Origin: Actinomadura macrotermitis
Lineage (GTDB): Bacteria > Actinomycetota > Actinomycetes > Streptosporangiales > Streptosporangiaceae
Length of the DNA stretch: 64,000 nucleotides
Direction of reading: 5' to 3'
Assembly: GCF_009604375.1 (NCBI RefSeq)
Contig: NZ_WEGH01000001.1
Span: 310,001-374,000, forward strand
Notes under the pieces: generated by a model
The model's database searches: none
The model's input: the letters and a program-made list of their open reading frames with translations, nothing else
What the model was told of the DNA's origin: nothing
Made by a program: the position numbers and the translations under genes
Part shown: positions 38,298 to 48,226 of the stretch, piece after piece
Position numbering within the stretch: position 1 is the first letter of the stretch
Layout of the letters: each line of letters begins with the position of its first letter

Positions 38298-38388
38298 GAG
38301 CGATGACGTTACCGCCTCCGGCGGCCGCGGGCCGAACCTGCCGGCCGGTGATCCACGCCCGGGCCCGCGCGCCGTCCCCGGGCACGCC

Positions 38389-38417
38389 GAAGGGCGCGGC
38401 CGGCGGCCGCGCCCTTC
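38389..38417 (-). terminator. Terminator after the DsbA-like gene
   Basis: Perfect 13-bp stem (gaagggcgcggcc / ggccgcgcccttc) with a 3-nt loop, 15 bp past the DsbA-like stop and upstream of lgt. Confidence 0.7.
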
Positions 38418-38432
38418 ACCGTCGGCCCCGCC

Positions 38433-39242
38433 CTAGGACTTGGCCTTCTTGCTGGACGTGCTCGGGCTCGGCGCGCCCGGGGAGGCCGGGGCGGCGGCGA
38501 GCAGCTCGCGCTCCAGGCCCTGCGGGTCGAACATGGCGTTCTGGCTGACCGGCTTGCCGTTCACCAGCATCGACGGGGTGCCGGCCTGGCGGCCGAGCTT
38601 CTCCTGCAGCAGCTTCAGGCCGGCCTCGGTGTTCTGCTTCACCTGGCCCGCGAACTGCTGGCCCGCCACGCAGGAGTCGTACTTGCCGCCGATCCCGGCG
38701 TCCTTGCCGAACTTCTTCAGCTGGTCGACGGTGAGCGCCTCGCGCTCGTCGGGCTGCTTGCGGTAGGCCACGTCGTGGAACTGGACGAACTTGCCCTCGT
38801 CGGCGGCGCACTTGCCGGCCACGGCGGCGCGCGTGGAGCCCTCGGGGTTGACGAAGGCGAGCACGTGGTAGGTGACCTTGATCTTGCCCTGGGCGGCGAG
38901 CTTCTTCAGCACGTCGCCGCTCTTGCCCTCGAACTCCTTGCAGATCGGGCACTGGAAGTCCTCGTAGAGGTCCACCGCCGCGCCGGTCGCGTTCGGCTGC
39001 GCCATGACGACCGCGCCGTCGGGCTGCACCGAGGTGGGGGCGAGCGCGCCCTGGTACCCCACCTTGTTCTCCTTGCCCTTGTTGTTCTGGATGATCACCG
39101 CGGCGACCACGACGACGGCGATCACGACGACCGCAGCGACACCGACCAGCAGGGCGCGCGTCCGCTTCTCCTTGGCGGCCTGGCGCTTGCGCTCCTCGGC
39201 CAGCCGCTCCCGGGCGGTCCGTTCCCGCGCGGCCTTACTCAT
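38433..39242 (-). CDS. DsbA/BdbD-like membrane-anchored thiol oxidoreductase
   Basis: A 269-residue protein: basic N-terminal 30 residues rich in Arg/Lys/Glu, one transmembrane segment (LLVGVAAVVVIAVVVVAAVII), then an extracytoplasmic thioredoxin-fold domain with the active-site motif CPIC in VDLYEDFQCPICKEFEG and the cis-Pro loop GTPSMLVNGKPV. It likely oxidises or reduces disulfides in exported proteins. It is 59 bp downstream of a MauE-like gene, which probably supplies or accepts electrons. The C-terminus is a Ser/Pro/Lys-rich tail. Confidence 0.9.
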   Translation of the reverse strand: MSKAARERTARERLAEERKRQAAKEKRTRALLVGVAAVVVIAVVVVAAVIIQNNKGKENKVGYQGALAPTSVQPDGAVVMAQPNATGAAVDLYEDFQCPICKEFEGKSGDVLKKLAAQGKIKVTYHVLAFVNPEGSTRAAVAGKCAADEGKFVQFHDVAYRKQPDEREALTVDQLKKFGKDAGIGGKYDSCVAGQQFAGQVKQNTEAGLKLLQEKLGRQAGTPSMLVNGKPVSQNAMFDPQGLERELLAAAPASPGAPSPSTSSKKAKS

Positions 39243-39301
39243 CTGTTCTCCTTAGGGAAACTCACGTCGGGTGTCAGTGCTGCCCGGAGGGGGTCCCCCG
39301 G

Positions 39302-39967
39302 TCAGTCCTCGTGCAGGCCGAGGAGGCGGTCCACCGCGAACCTGCCCGGCGGCCGCATCGCGGTCCAGGCCGCGAGGGCGAGGAACCCGGTGTCCCGGAG
39401 GATCTCGCCCAGGTACTGGGGGTCGGCGGCCTTGCCGCCGCCCCCGAAACAGCCGCAGTCGATCTTCAGCCCGCGGGCCCACGCCTGCGCGATGCCCACG
39501 ATGAACACCGCCATGAGCAGCCCGGACAGGATCGCGATGACGCGGGTGGCGAAGCCGGCGAGCAGCAGCACCGCGAGCACGATCTCCAGGATGGGCAGCG
39601 CGGTGGCGACGATGGAGGCGGCGCCGTCGGGCATCACCTGGTAGCCCTTGACGGCGACCTTCTGCACCTCGGCCGCCTGGCCGAACTTCACCAGGCCGGC
39701 CCAGCCGAGGACCACCGCGAGGCCCACCCGGGCCGCGAGGGTGATCCACGGGGCGTCCAGCCGGGCCCGCGCGGCGTACAGCAGCACCGCGACGATGCCG
39801 AGCCCGCCGGCGACGCCGATCCACTCCTGGTCGACCTTGGCCCAGGCCGTCCAGGCGAGCATGACCGCGAGGCCGAGGGCCGCGGCGGCGACGATCCAGG
39901 GCAGCGTGGACCCGGCGGAACCGGGCGTACCGGGCCCGGAGTCCTGCCTCGCCTGTTCTGTAACCAC
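39302..39967 (-). CDS. MauE/DoxX-like membrane protein
   Basis: A 221-residue multi-pass membrane protein with six or seven hydrophobic segments. The second half matches MauE (LGWAGLVKFGQAAEVQKVAVKGYQVMP, then IDCGCFGGGG and YLGEILRDTGFLALAAW). The CGC pair in DCGCFGG is a likely redox site. MauE proteins support disulfide formation and pair with DsbA/DsbD-like partners; here the partner is the next gene. The first 100 residues add extra membrane segments beyond the usual core. GTG start at 39967; the 120 bp upstream separate it from trpA. Confidence 0.85.
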   Translation of the reverse strand: MVTEQARQDSGPGTPGSAGSTLPWIVAAAALGLAVMLAWTAWAKVDQEWIGVAGGLGIVAVLLYAARARLDAPWITLAARVGLAVVLGWAGLVKFGQAAEVQKVAVKGYQVMPDGAASIVATALPILEIVLAVLLLAGFATRVIAILSGLLMAVFIVGIAQAWARGLKIDCGCFGGGGKAADPQYLGEILRDTGFLALAAWTAMRPPGRFAVDRLLGLHED

Positions 39968-40089
39968 CGTCTCCTCATCTCACTCGGGGGGCCGCGGGGC
40001 GGCGGACCGCGACCACCCTAGAGGGCCGCGCGTAAACGCACCGTCAGAACGCGGCCCCCATCCTGCCATGAGAGAGGCGGGCGAGCGGG

Positions 40090-40898
40090 TCAGGCGCGGC
40101 CGCGGACCCCGGCGGCGAGGTCGGCGGTGAGCTCGCGGACCCCGGCCAGGCCACCGGCCGGGTCGGGGGCGTCCAGCAGGCGGCGGATGAACGCCGAGCC
40201 CACGATGACGCCGTCGGCGAAGCGGGCGACCTCGGCGGCCTGCGCGCCGTTGCCGACGCCGAGGCCGAGGCCGACCGGCAGGTCGCCGCCGTTCTTGGCG
40301 ATGATCTGGCGGGTCCGCTCCACCAGCCGCGGCGCGCCGGTGTCGACCGCGCTGCGGGCGCCGGTGACGCCCATCAGCGAGGCGGCGTAGACGAAGCCCC
40401 GGCTGGCCCGGGTGATCTTGTCGATGCGCTCGTCGGTGGAGCTGAGCGCGACCAGGAAGACCCGGTCCAGGTCGTGGGCGTCGGACGCCTCGATCCAGGG
40501 GCCGGCCTCCTCGGGGGTGAGGTCGGGCGTGATGAGCCCGGACCCGCCGGCGGAGGCCAGGTCGCGCGCGAAGGCGTCCACGCCGTAGCGGTCGACCGGG
40601 TTCCAGTAGGTCATGACCAGGGTCGGCACGCCGGTGGCGGCGACCGCCTCGACGGTGGTGAACACGTCGGCGACGCGGGCGCCGCCGACCAGTGCCTGGT
40701 GCACCGCGTCCTGGATGGTCGGGCCGTCCATCATCGGGTCGGAGTAGGGCAGGCCGATCTCGATGACGTCGCAGCCGGCGTCGACCATGGCCTTGGCGGC
40801 CTCGATCGCGCCCTCGCGGGAGGGGAACCCCGCGGGCAGGTAGCCGACGAGCGCGGCGCGCCCCTCGGCCGCGGCCTTGTCGTAGGCGGGCTTGACGC

Positions 40899-40902
<4 letters not shown>
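40090..40902 (-). CDS. trpA: Tryptophan synthase alpha chain
   Basis: Cleaves indole-3-glycerol phosphate to indole and glyceraldehyde 3-phosphate and channels indole to TrpB. The 270-residue TIM barrel has the catalytic Glu in [21 protein letters not shown] and the Asp in the ..[12 protein letters not shown] region, followed by [13 protein letters not shown] and [26 protein letters not shown] for phosphate binding. The ATG at 40902 overlaps the trpB stop by 4 bp, giving translational coupling. Confidence 0.97.
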
Positions 40903-42134
<1,232 letters not shown>

Positions 42135-42249
42135 CTGAATTCTCGTCCTGTCGTACGGAGAGGGCCTATCCGGTCAGTGAGACGTCGGACAAGCGCGCCA
42201 TCGTTCGCGCAGCGGTTCCATGGGCATGGCCGTACCTTATCGGCTCCCG
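42135..42249 (-). other. trpC-trpB spacer with a possible 17-aa leader peptide
   Basis: The 115-bp spacer is longer than other gaps in the operon. A minus-strand frame 42227-42174 would encode a 17-residue peptide starting MPMEPLRERWRACP with one Trp codon. In Streptomyces a small trpX/trpM gene occupies this interval, from memory, but this frame is shorter and not recognisably related. No strong hairpin found. Confidence 0.3.
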
Positions 42250-43056
42250 TCAGTTTCCCTGGCGGAGGGCGGGGTGGGCGCCGGCGGCGACCAGGTCGGC
42301 CACCGCGGTGCGCGGGTCGCGGCCGATGACCAGGCTCTCGCCGACCAGCACCGCGTCGGCGCCGGCGGAGGCGTAGGCGAGCAGGTCGTGCGGGCCGCGC
42401 ACACCGGACTCGGCGATCTTGACGACGTCCTTGGGGATGAGCGGCGCGAGCCGGCCGAACACCGTGCGGTCGACCTTGAGGGTCTTCAGGTCGCGGGCGT
42501 TGACGCCGACGACCTTGGCGCCGGCGGCCAGGGCGCGCTCGACCTCGTCCTCGCTGTGCACCTCCACCAGCGGCAGCAGCCCGATCGACTCGGCCCGCTC
42601 CACCAGCGAGACCAGGGCGTCCTGCTCCAGCGCGGCCACGATCAGCAGCGCCACGTCGGCGCCGTGCGCGCGGGCCTCCCACAGCTGGTAGGAGGTGACG
42701 ATGAAGTCCTTGCGCAGCACCGCGATGTCGACGTTGGCGCGCACCGCGGCCAGGTCCTCCAGGCTGCCGCCGAAGCGGCGCCGCTCGGTGAGCACGCTGA
42801 TGACCTTGGCGCCGCCGGCCTCGTAGTCGCGGGCGAGGGCCGCCGGGTCGGCGATCGCGGCGAGCGCGCCCTTGGAGGGGCTGCTCCGCTTGACCTCGGC
42901 GATGACCCCGACGCCCTGGCCGCGCAGCGCGGCGAGCGCGTCGCGCGGGGCGGGGGCCGCGGCCGCCCGCTCCTTGAGCTCGTCCAGGGAGATCTCTCGC
43001 TGCCTTTCGGCGAGATCGGCCCGCACGCCCTCAATGATCTCGTCGAGCACACTCAC
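42250..43056 (-). CDS. trpC: Indole-3-glycerol phosphate synthase
   Basis: Closes the indole ring from CdRP. The 268-residue TIM barrel has [13 protein letters not shown] (catalytic Lys), [33 protein letters not shown] and [13 protein letters not shown], then IAESGVRGP for phosphate binding. Length matches monofunctional TrpC; no PRAI (trpF) domain is fused, which fits PriA taking that role. GTG start at 43056. 116 bp separate it from the DUF2752 gene upstream. Confidence 0.97.
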   Translation of the reverse strand: MSVLDEIIEGVRADLAERQREISLDELKERAAAAPAPRDALAALRGQGVGVIAEVKRSSPSKGALAAIADPAALARDYEAGGAKVISVLTERRRFGGSLEDLAAVRANVDIAVLRKDFIVTSYQLWEARAHGADVALLIVAALEQDALVSLVERAESIGLLPLVEVHSEDEVERALAAGAKVVGVNARDLKTLKVDRTVFGRLAPLIPKDVVKIAESGVRGPHDLLAYASAGADAVLVGESLVIGRDPRTAVADLVAAGAHPALRQGN

Positions 43057-43172
43057 GCGCTAGGCCCCCTATGTTCCGGCGGATGAAGCTCCGGTCGATC
43101 CGTGCACCGATCGTAGCCGCACCCGTCGCGGGCCCTCCAATCCGGGCCGCGCGGAGAAAGTCACATACCGGG

Positions 43173-43616
43173 TCAGGGCGCCAGGACATGGGCGAACGGC
43201 AGGTTGCGCACGACGCCGTAGCCGATGACGACGGCGAGCAGCACGCCCCAGAACGCCGGGCGGAACAACCGGGTGCGCATCGGCTCGCCGTGCGCCGCCA
43301 GCCACGTCCAGCGCCCCCACAGGTAGACCGGCAGGGCCAGCAGGACGAGCAGCAGCGGGTTGGACCCGAACGCGGCGGCCACGTCCCCGTGGACCAGGGA
43401 GTTCACCATCCGCAGGCCGCCGCAGCCCGGGCAGTAGTACCCGGTCAGGGCGAGCAGCGGGCAGGTCGGGTAGTGGCCCGGCTCGTGCGGGTCGACCAGG
43501 CCCACCACGGCGGTCGCGGCGGCGAGGCCGGCCGCGACGGCGGCGGGGGCGAGCAGCGCCCGGCCGGGCCGGGCCGCCCGCGGGCGCGGGGCGGGCGGTG
43601 CGGGTACGCGGGTCAC
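43173..43616 (-). CDS. DUF2752 membrane protein
   Basis: A 147-residue protein with three or four hydrophobic segments. The family hallmark is YPTCPLLALTGYYCPGCGGLRMVNSLVHGD, with three Cys that may bind metal or form a disulfide. Function unknown. In actinobacteria such genes often lie just upstream of trpC, as here. It is 24 bp downstream of the response-regulator gene and probably in one transcript with it. Confidence 0.88.
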   Translation of the reverse strand: MTRVPAPPAPRPRAARPGRALLAPAAVAAGLAAATAVVGLVDPHEPGHYPTCPLLALTGYYCPGCGGLRMVNSLVHGDVAAAFGSNPLLLVLLALPVYLWGRWTWLAAHGEPMRTRLFRPAFWGVLLAVVIGYGVVRNLPFAHVLAP

Positions 43617-43640
43617 GCCCCCAGCCTAGGACGGTACGGC

Positions 43641-44336
43641 CTAGGGCGCGTCCAGGACGTAGCCGACGCCGCGCACGGTGCGGATCGGGCTGCCCGCGCC
43701 GAGCTTGGCGCGCAGCTGCGCGACGTGCACGTCCACGGTGCGGCTGCCGGCGCCCGCGCCGGGCCCCCAGGCGGCCTCCAGCAGCTGCTCGCGGGTGAAG
43801 ACGCGGCCGGGGTTGCCCATCAGGAACTCCAGCAGGTCGAACTCGGTGCCGGTGAGGGCGACCGGCCGCTCCCCCACCGTCGCGGTGCGGGCGTCGGGGT
43901 CCAGGGCGAGCGGGCCGGCGCGCAGCGGCCCCGGGCCGGGCTCCGGGACGCCGCCGCCGCGCAGCGCCGCCGCGACGGCCGCCACCAGCACCCGGGGGCT
44001 GAACGGGCGCGTCACCCAGTGGTCGGTGAACCCGGGGCCGCCGGGCGGGCCCGGCCGGCCGGCCCCCGCCGCCGTCACCGCCACCACGGGGGCGGGGCGG
44101 GCCGCCTCGGCGACCCGCCGGTACAGCTCGGCGGGCAGCGGCGCGGTGGACAGGTCGAGCACCACCGCGTCGGGGCGGATCCGGGCGGCGGTGGCGGGCG
44201 CCTGCGCCGGATCGCCCTCGATCTCGACGCCGTACCCCTCGCGGGCCAGGTAGCGGCGCTGCAGCTCGGCCACCGCGGGCTCGTGCTCGGCGACCAGGAC
44301 CAGGCCGCCGCCCTCGTGGCCCGCGCGGGCGCTCAC
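43641..44336 (-). CDS. Atypical OmpR-type winged-helix response regulator (orphan)
   Basis: A 231-residue protein. The N-terminal receiver (residues about 12-125) keeps the phospho-acceptor Asp (AVVLDLSTAPL) and Thr (AVTAAG), but the acidic pair reads EH and the conserved Lys is Arg (VTRPFSPRVL). The DNA-binding domain is typical: PVALTGTEFDLLEFLMGNPGRVFTREQLLEAAWG, then RTVDVHVAQLRAKLG and IRTVRGVGYVL. No histidine kinase gene is nearby. The GTG at 44336 overlaps the upstream stop as GTGA. It is coupled to tryptophan/histidine genes, so it may regulate them or respond to their membrane protein (inference). Confidence 0.88.
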   Translation of the reverse strand: MSARAGHEGGGLVLVAEHEPAVAELQRRYLAREGYGVEIEGDPAQAPATAARIRPDAVVLDLSTAPLPAELYRRVAEAARPAPVVAVTAAGAGRPGPPGGPGFTDHWVTRPFSPRVLVAAVAAALRGGGVPEPGPGPLRAGPLALDPDARTATVGERPVALTGTEFDLLEFLMGNPGRVFTREQLLEAAWGPGAGAGSRTVDVHVAQLRAKLGAGSPIRTVRGVGYVLDAP

Positions 44337-44938
44337 CGCCGGCGCTCGGCGGGCGCCGGCCCGTCCCCCGCGGTGGGGTCCTCGCCGCGGTCCAGGGACT
44401 TCCACAGGCCCGCGGCGTCGTCGTCGCGCGGGGCGGCGGGGGCGGGCGCGTCCGCGCGCTCGTAGCGCGAGGACATGCCGGGCCAGCGGGTGCTGCGGGC
44501 GAGGACGGCCAGGCCGGCGAGCACCAGCAGGACGCCGCCGGTGACCGAGACCATCCACCACAGGTTGACGTCCATCGCGGCGGCGGCGCCGAGCTTCAGC
44601 AGCGCGCGCTTGTCGCCAGCGACGTCCAGCACGTGGTCGCGCTGGACGCTGGTGACCGAGGCGTACACGGCGCCGGCGCCGAACGCGGCCAGCAGCGCCC
44701 CGACGGCCTGGCGGACCCGGCCCCGGGTGGCGAACAGCGCGGCCAGCCCGGCCAGCGCGGCCAGGCCGAGCGCGCCGGCGGCGCCGCCGAGGTCGCGGCC
44801 GGTCACGTGCTCGGTGAAGGGGGTGATGGCGCCGGCGGCGCGCACCGTGGCCCACACCCGCCCGGCCGCCAGCAGCACCAGGCCGGCGCCGGCGGCGCAC
44901 AGCAGCGCGGTCAGGCCGCGCTCGCGGCCGGGGCTCAT
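44333..44938 (-). CDS. Trp biosynthesis-associated membrane protein (TIGR02234 type)
   Basis: A 201-residue protein with four membrane segments (around residues 9-26, 52-70, 78-95 and 122-142) and a charged C-terminal tail. [13 protein letters not shown] and [19 protein letters not shown] with the topology match the actinobacterial Trp-associated membrane protein family, known only from its place in trp operons (for example Rv1610). The ATG overlaps the hisI stop by 4 bp. In mycobacteria trpE precedes this gene; here hisI does. Confidence 0.85.
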   Translation of the reverse strand: MSPGRERGLTALLCAAGAGLVLLAAGRVWATVRAAGAITPFTEHVTGRDLGGAAGALGLAALAGLAALFATRGRVRQAVGALLAAFGAGAVYASVTSVQRDHVLDVAGDKRALLKLGAAAAMDVNLWWMVSVTGGVLLVLAGLAVLARSTRWPGMSSRYERADAPAPAAPRDDDAAGLWKSLDRGEDPTAGDGPAPAERRR

Positions 44939-45327
44939 GACCCCTCGGCGGGCCGTTCCCCGACGACCGCGTCCAGCACGTCGGCGTCCCAGCAGGTGCG
45001 GTCGCCGGTGTGGCAGGCCGCGCCGACCTGGTCGACCTTCACCAGGATGGCGTCGGCGTCGCAGTCCAGGGCGACGGACTTGACCCACTGCTGGTGGCCG
45101 GAGGTCTCCCCCTTCACCCAGTACTCCTGGCGGCTGCGCGACCAGTAGGTGCAGCGGCCGGTGGTGAGGGTGCGGTGCAGGGCCTCGTCGTCCATCCAGC
45201 CGAGCATGAGCACCTCACCGGTGTCGTACTGCTGGCAGATGGCGGGGACGAGGCCGTCGGCGTCCCGCTTGAGGCGGTCGGCGATCTTGGGGTCCAGATT
45301 GGACGGGCGAGCGGACATGGGGTCCAT
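44935..45327 (-). CDS. hisI: Phosphoribosyl-AMP cyclohydrolase
   Basis: Opens the adenine ring of phosphoribosyl-AMP in histidine synthesis; a Zn/Mg enzyme. The 130-residue protein has the metal/substrate motifs [30 protein letters not shown], and [26 protein letters not shown] with the metal-binding Asp and Cys residues. ATG 45327 is chosen over the internal ATG 45318 because GGAGG lies seven bases upstream. It is monofunctional, with no HisE domain. First gene of the run hisI-TIGR02234-response regulator. Confidence 0.95.
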   Translation of the reverse strand: MDPMSARPSNLDPKIADRLKRDADGLVPAICQQYDTGEVLMLGWMDDEALHRTLTTGRCTYWSRSRQEYWVKGETSGHQQWVKSVALDCDADAILVKVDQVGAACHTGDRTCWDADVLDAVVGERPAEGS

Positions 45328-45380
45328 TGTGCCGCCTCCCGGTGGTGAACGTACTGCGGTGGACACGCCGCGGACACGAA

Positions 45381-45411
45381 AGGACCCGCATCCCGGGCGG
45401 ATGCGGGTCCT
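45381..45411 (-). terminator. cspA intrinsic terminator
   Basis: Perfect 13-bp stem (aggacccgcatcc / ggatgcgggtcct) with a 5-nt loop, 16 bp past the cspA stop. On the minus strand the stem is followed by ttcgtg after cct, a short T-rich end, so it is one of the better intrinsic terminators in the window. Confidence 0.8.
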
Positions 45412-45427
45412 GACGTACGACTGGGTC

Positions 45428-45634
45428 TTACAGGGGGACGACCTGGTCGGCCTGCGGGCCCCGGTTGCCCTGCGTGACCTCGAACTGGACGCGCTGGTTC
45501 TCGTCCAGCGTGCGGTACCCGGAGGACTGGATCGCCGAGTAGTGCACGAAGACGTCGGGTCCACCGCCGTCCACGGCGATGAAGCCGAAGCCCTTTTCGG
45601 CGTTGAACCACTTCACGGTGCCCTGCTGGGGCAT
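45428..45634 (-). CDS. cspA: Cold-shock protein (CspA family)
   Basis: A 68-residue single cold-shock domain. RNP1 is KGFGFIAV and RNP2 VFVHYSAI, on an OB fold that binds single-stranded RNA/DNA as a chaperone. The start [18 protein letters not shown] is standard and has AAGGAG about eight bases upstream. A long 5' region (over 150 bp before any other feature) with two hairpins (45659-45679, 45736-45761) may be a regulated leader. Confidence 0.95.
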   Translation of the reverse strand: MPQQGTVKWFNAEKGFGFIAVDGGGPDVFVHYSAIQSSGYRTLDENQRVQFEVTQGNRGPQADQVVPL

Positions 45635-46393
45635 GTCTTTCTCCTTGCGGCAAAACATGGGCCCACACCTCGCGGGCCCGGCGCGGTCACTGCGGAACGC
45701 CCTCGCAACTCCGTACGGTCCCGGAAAAGCCAAAACGCCCGCTGCCATCAGTCCGCGGGCGTCCGTACAAACGATCGAGAACCACGACTGCAACCGACGG
45801 CCCCACCGTATCACCGGTTCCGGCTAAAGCGGAGGAGCCGCATCCCTTCTTGATTGCCATGCCGGAGAAGTCCCCGGTTAAAGGCTTCGACCACTCTGGT
45901 CCAGGGTCTTGACAGCCGCCGTGGCGCCCGCGAGCAGAAGGCGTCCGAACGCGCGCCGCAGCCGCCCGGACGCGCACAGCTGTCCAGAACCGGAAACTTT
46001 CTCAGGACATAACGGTCAATTCTTATCGGGTGTTCCAGCACTTCCCCGAAGAGGGGCGCAGTGACCTGCACCGGCGCCTCGCCCGCGCCGCGCGCATCTC
46101 CTCTAGGTGAACAAAGAACTCCATGCGGTGGATGATTTTGTACCCGCCAGGACTCATGCGATGACAACTCCAACGCCCCCGGCGAATCGTCCGCCCCGAC
46201 CATCACAGAACGGCATCACTTCGTCGCGGACCGCATCCGGGCGGCCGCGGCCCGCCGGGTCCGCAGGCCGCCGTCCGACCCGTACGGGAATAGGCACCGG
46301 CGCCGGATGGTAGGCATTACCGGGCCCAACCCACCCGCAGCGCCCCCGACGGGTGGATCCCCGGGGCCCGTCGTATGTGAACAGGAGTGTGCT
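45635..46393. other. 759-bp non-coding region between cspA and the ABC exporter
   Basis: Divergent promoters should lie here. Close to cspA are two leader hairpins (gggccc/gggccc at 45659-45679; cgcccgc/gcgggcg at 45736-45761). The central part (about 45800-46200) has a lower GC content than genes, with several short open frames on both strands, none with good codon bias or a recognisable product. The last 80 bp contain the exporter's promoter/leader. Confidence 0.6.
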
Positions 46394-48226
46394 GTGCCAC
46401 CAGGGTCTGAGCGCGTCAACCCGCGAATACTGCGTGAAGGGATCCGGGTACTGGCCGTCGCGATCCGCGCCGAGCCCCGCGTCTTCACGCTGTCGGTGCT
46501 CGCCAGCGCCCTCTACGCGGCGATGACGGTCGGCACCGCGCAGGTGCTCGGCTGGGTGACCGAGGACGTGGTGCTGCCCGCGTTCGCGTCCGGGCACACC
46601 ACCGCCGGGGCGCTGACGGGCGCCGCCGCCGCGATCGTCGGGGTGGCGTTCTTCAAGGCCCTCGGCGTCGCCGGCCGCCGCTTCTACGCCGGGCTCATGC
46701 AGTACCGGATGCAGGCCCGGTACCGGCGCGAGGTGACCCGCCAGTACCTGCGGCTGCCGCTCGCCTGGCACCACCGGCACCCGACCGGGCAGCTGCTGTC
46801 CAACGCCAACGCCGACGTGGAGGCGTCCTGGGCGCCGCTCGCGCCGCTGCCGATGGCGGTCGGCGTGCTGTTCATGCTGGTGATCGCGGCGGTGTCGATC
46901 GTGCTCACCGACGTGACGGTGGCGATCGTGGGGTTCCTGGTGTTCCCGGCGATCGCGATGCTGAACGTGGTGTACCAGCGGCGCCTCGCGCCGGTGGCGA
47001 CCCGCGCGCAGCAGCTGCGCGCCGAGGTCAGCGAGGTCGCGCACGAGAGCTTCGAGGGCGGCCTGGTGGTCAAGACCCTCGGCCGCGAGGACGCCGAGAC
47101 CGCGCGATTCACCGCCCGCGCCCACGCGCTGCGCGACGCCAACGTCGCGGTCGGCCGGGTGCGCGGGCTGTTCGACCCCGTCCTGGAGGCGCTGCCGAAC
47201 CTCGGCGTGCTGGCGGTGCTGCTGATCGGCTCGATGCGGCTGCAGAGCCACGCGATGACGGCGGGCGACCTGGTGCACGTGGCGTACCTGTTCACCCTGC
47301 TGGCGTGGCCGATCCGCGCGCTCGGCTGGGTGCTGGCCGAGGTGCCGCGCAGCGTCGTCGGCTGGAACCGGGTGCGCGGCGTGCTGGACGCCGGCGGGTC
47401 GCTGCCCTACGGCGAGCAGGAGCTGGCCGCCGGCGGCCCGGCCGCGCTGGAGGTCCGCGCGGTGCGCTTCGGCTACGAGGACGGCGCGCGGGTCCTGCAC
47501 GACGTCTCCTTCGAGGCCGGCGCCGGGCGCACGATCGCGCTGGTCGGGCCGACCGGGTCGGGCAAGTCCACCCTGACGAACCTGCTGGTGCGGCTGGTGG
47601 ACCCGGCGGACGGCTCGGTGCTGCTGGACGGCGTCGACGCCCGCGACGTGCGGGCCGGCGGCGTCGCCGCGACCGCCGCGCTGGTCCCCCAGCAGACGTT
47701 CCTGTTCGACGACACCGTGCGCGGCAACGTCACGCTCGGCCTGGACCTGCCCGACGAGCGGGTCTGGGAGGCGCTCCGCCTCGCCCAGGCCGAGGGCTTC
47801 GTCGCGGCGCTGCCGGACGGCCTGGACACCCGGGTCGGCGAGCGCGGCGCCACGCTGTCGGGCGGCCAGCGCCAGCGCCTGGCGCTCGCCCGCGCCCTGG
47901 TGCGGCGGCCCCGGCTGCTGGTCCTGGACGACGCGACCTCCAGCGTCGACCCGCAGGTCGAGGAGCGGATCCTGGCGGCCCTGCGCGAGCGCGACGCGGG
48001 CGCCACCGTCCTGGTGGTCGCCTACCGCAAGGCCACCATCGCCCTCGCCGACGAGGTCGTCTACCTGGACCACGGGCGGGTGACGGCGCGCGGCTCCCAC
48101 GCCGAGCTGCTGGAACGGTCCGAGGGGTACCGCAACCTGGTCAACGCCTACGAGCGGGCCGAAGCGGAGCACGAGGCGATCGACCACGAAGCGATCGAGA
48201 CCGGCGGCGAGGAGGCCCTGCGATGA
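46394..48226 (+). CDS. ABC exporter half-transporter A (degenerate ATPase site)
   Basis: A 610-residue type IV ABC exporter subunit: six membrane segments in residues 25-310, then an ATPase. Walker A is GPTGSGKST, signature LSGGQRQRLALARAL, Walker B LLVLDDATSSVD, where Asp replaces the catalytic Glu, and the switch His is Tyr (VVAYRKAT). This half therefore should form the non-hydrolysing site of a heterodimer with the next gene. GTG 46394 is preceded by AGGAG. Substrate unknown (drug, lipid or peptide). Overlaps the partner gene by 4 bp (ATGA). Confidence 0.9.
   Translation: MPPGSERVNPRILREGIRVLAVAIRAEPRVFTLSVLASALYAAMTVGTAQVLGWVTEDVVLPAFASGHTTAGALTGAAAAIVGVAFFKALGVAGRRFYAGLMQYRMQARYRREVTRQYLRLPLAWHHRHPTGQLLSNANADVEASWAPLAPLPMAVGVLFMLVIAAVSIVLTDVTVAIVGFLVFPAIAMLNVVYQRRLAPVATRAQQLRAEVSEVAHESFEGGLVVKTLGREDAETARFTARAHALRDANVAVGRVRGLFDPVLEALPNLGVLAVLLIGSMRLQSHAMTAGDLVHVAYLFTLLAWPIRALGWVLAEVPRSVVGWNRVRGVLDAGGSLPYGEQELAAGGPAALEVRAVRFGYEDGARVLHDVSFEAGAGRTIALVGPTGSGKSTLTNLLVRLVDPADGSVLLDGVDARDVRAGGVAATAALVPQQTFLFDDTVRGNVTLGLDLPDERVWEALRLAQAEGFVAALPDGLDTRVGERGATLSGGQRQRLALARALVRRPRLLVLDDATSSVDPQVEERILAALRERDAGATVLVVAYRKATIALADEVVYLDHGRVTARGSHAELLERSEGYRNLVNAYERAEAEHEAIDHEAIETGGEEALR

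Noticed and set aside
42135..42249. A trpM/trpX gene between trpC and trpB
   Set aside because: The spacer is too short for the roughly 60-residue protein and no similar sequence is found; only a 17-codon frame is present.
45687..46206. Minus-strand open frames upstream of cspA
   Set aside because: No ribosome binding site, unbiased codon third positions and no recognisable product.
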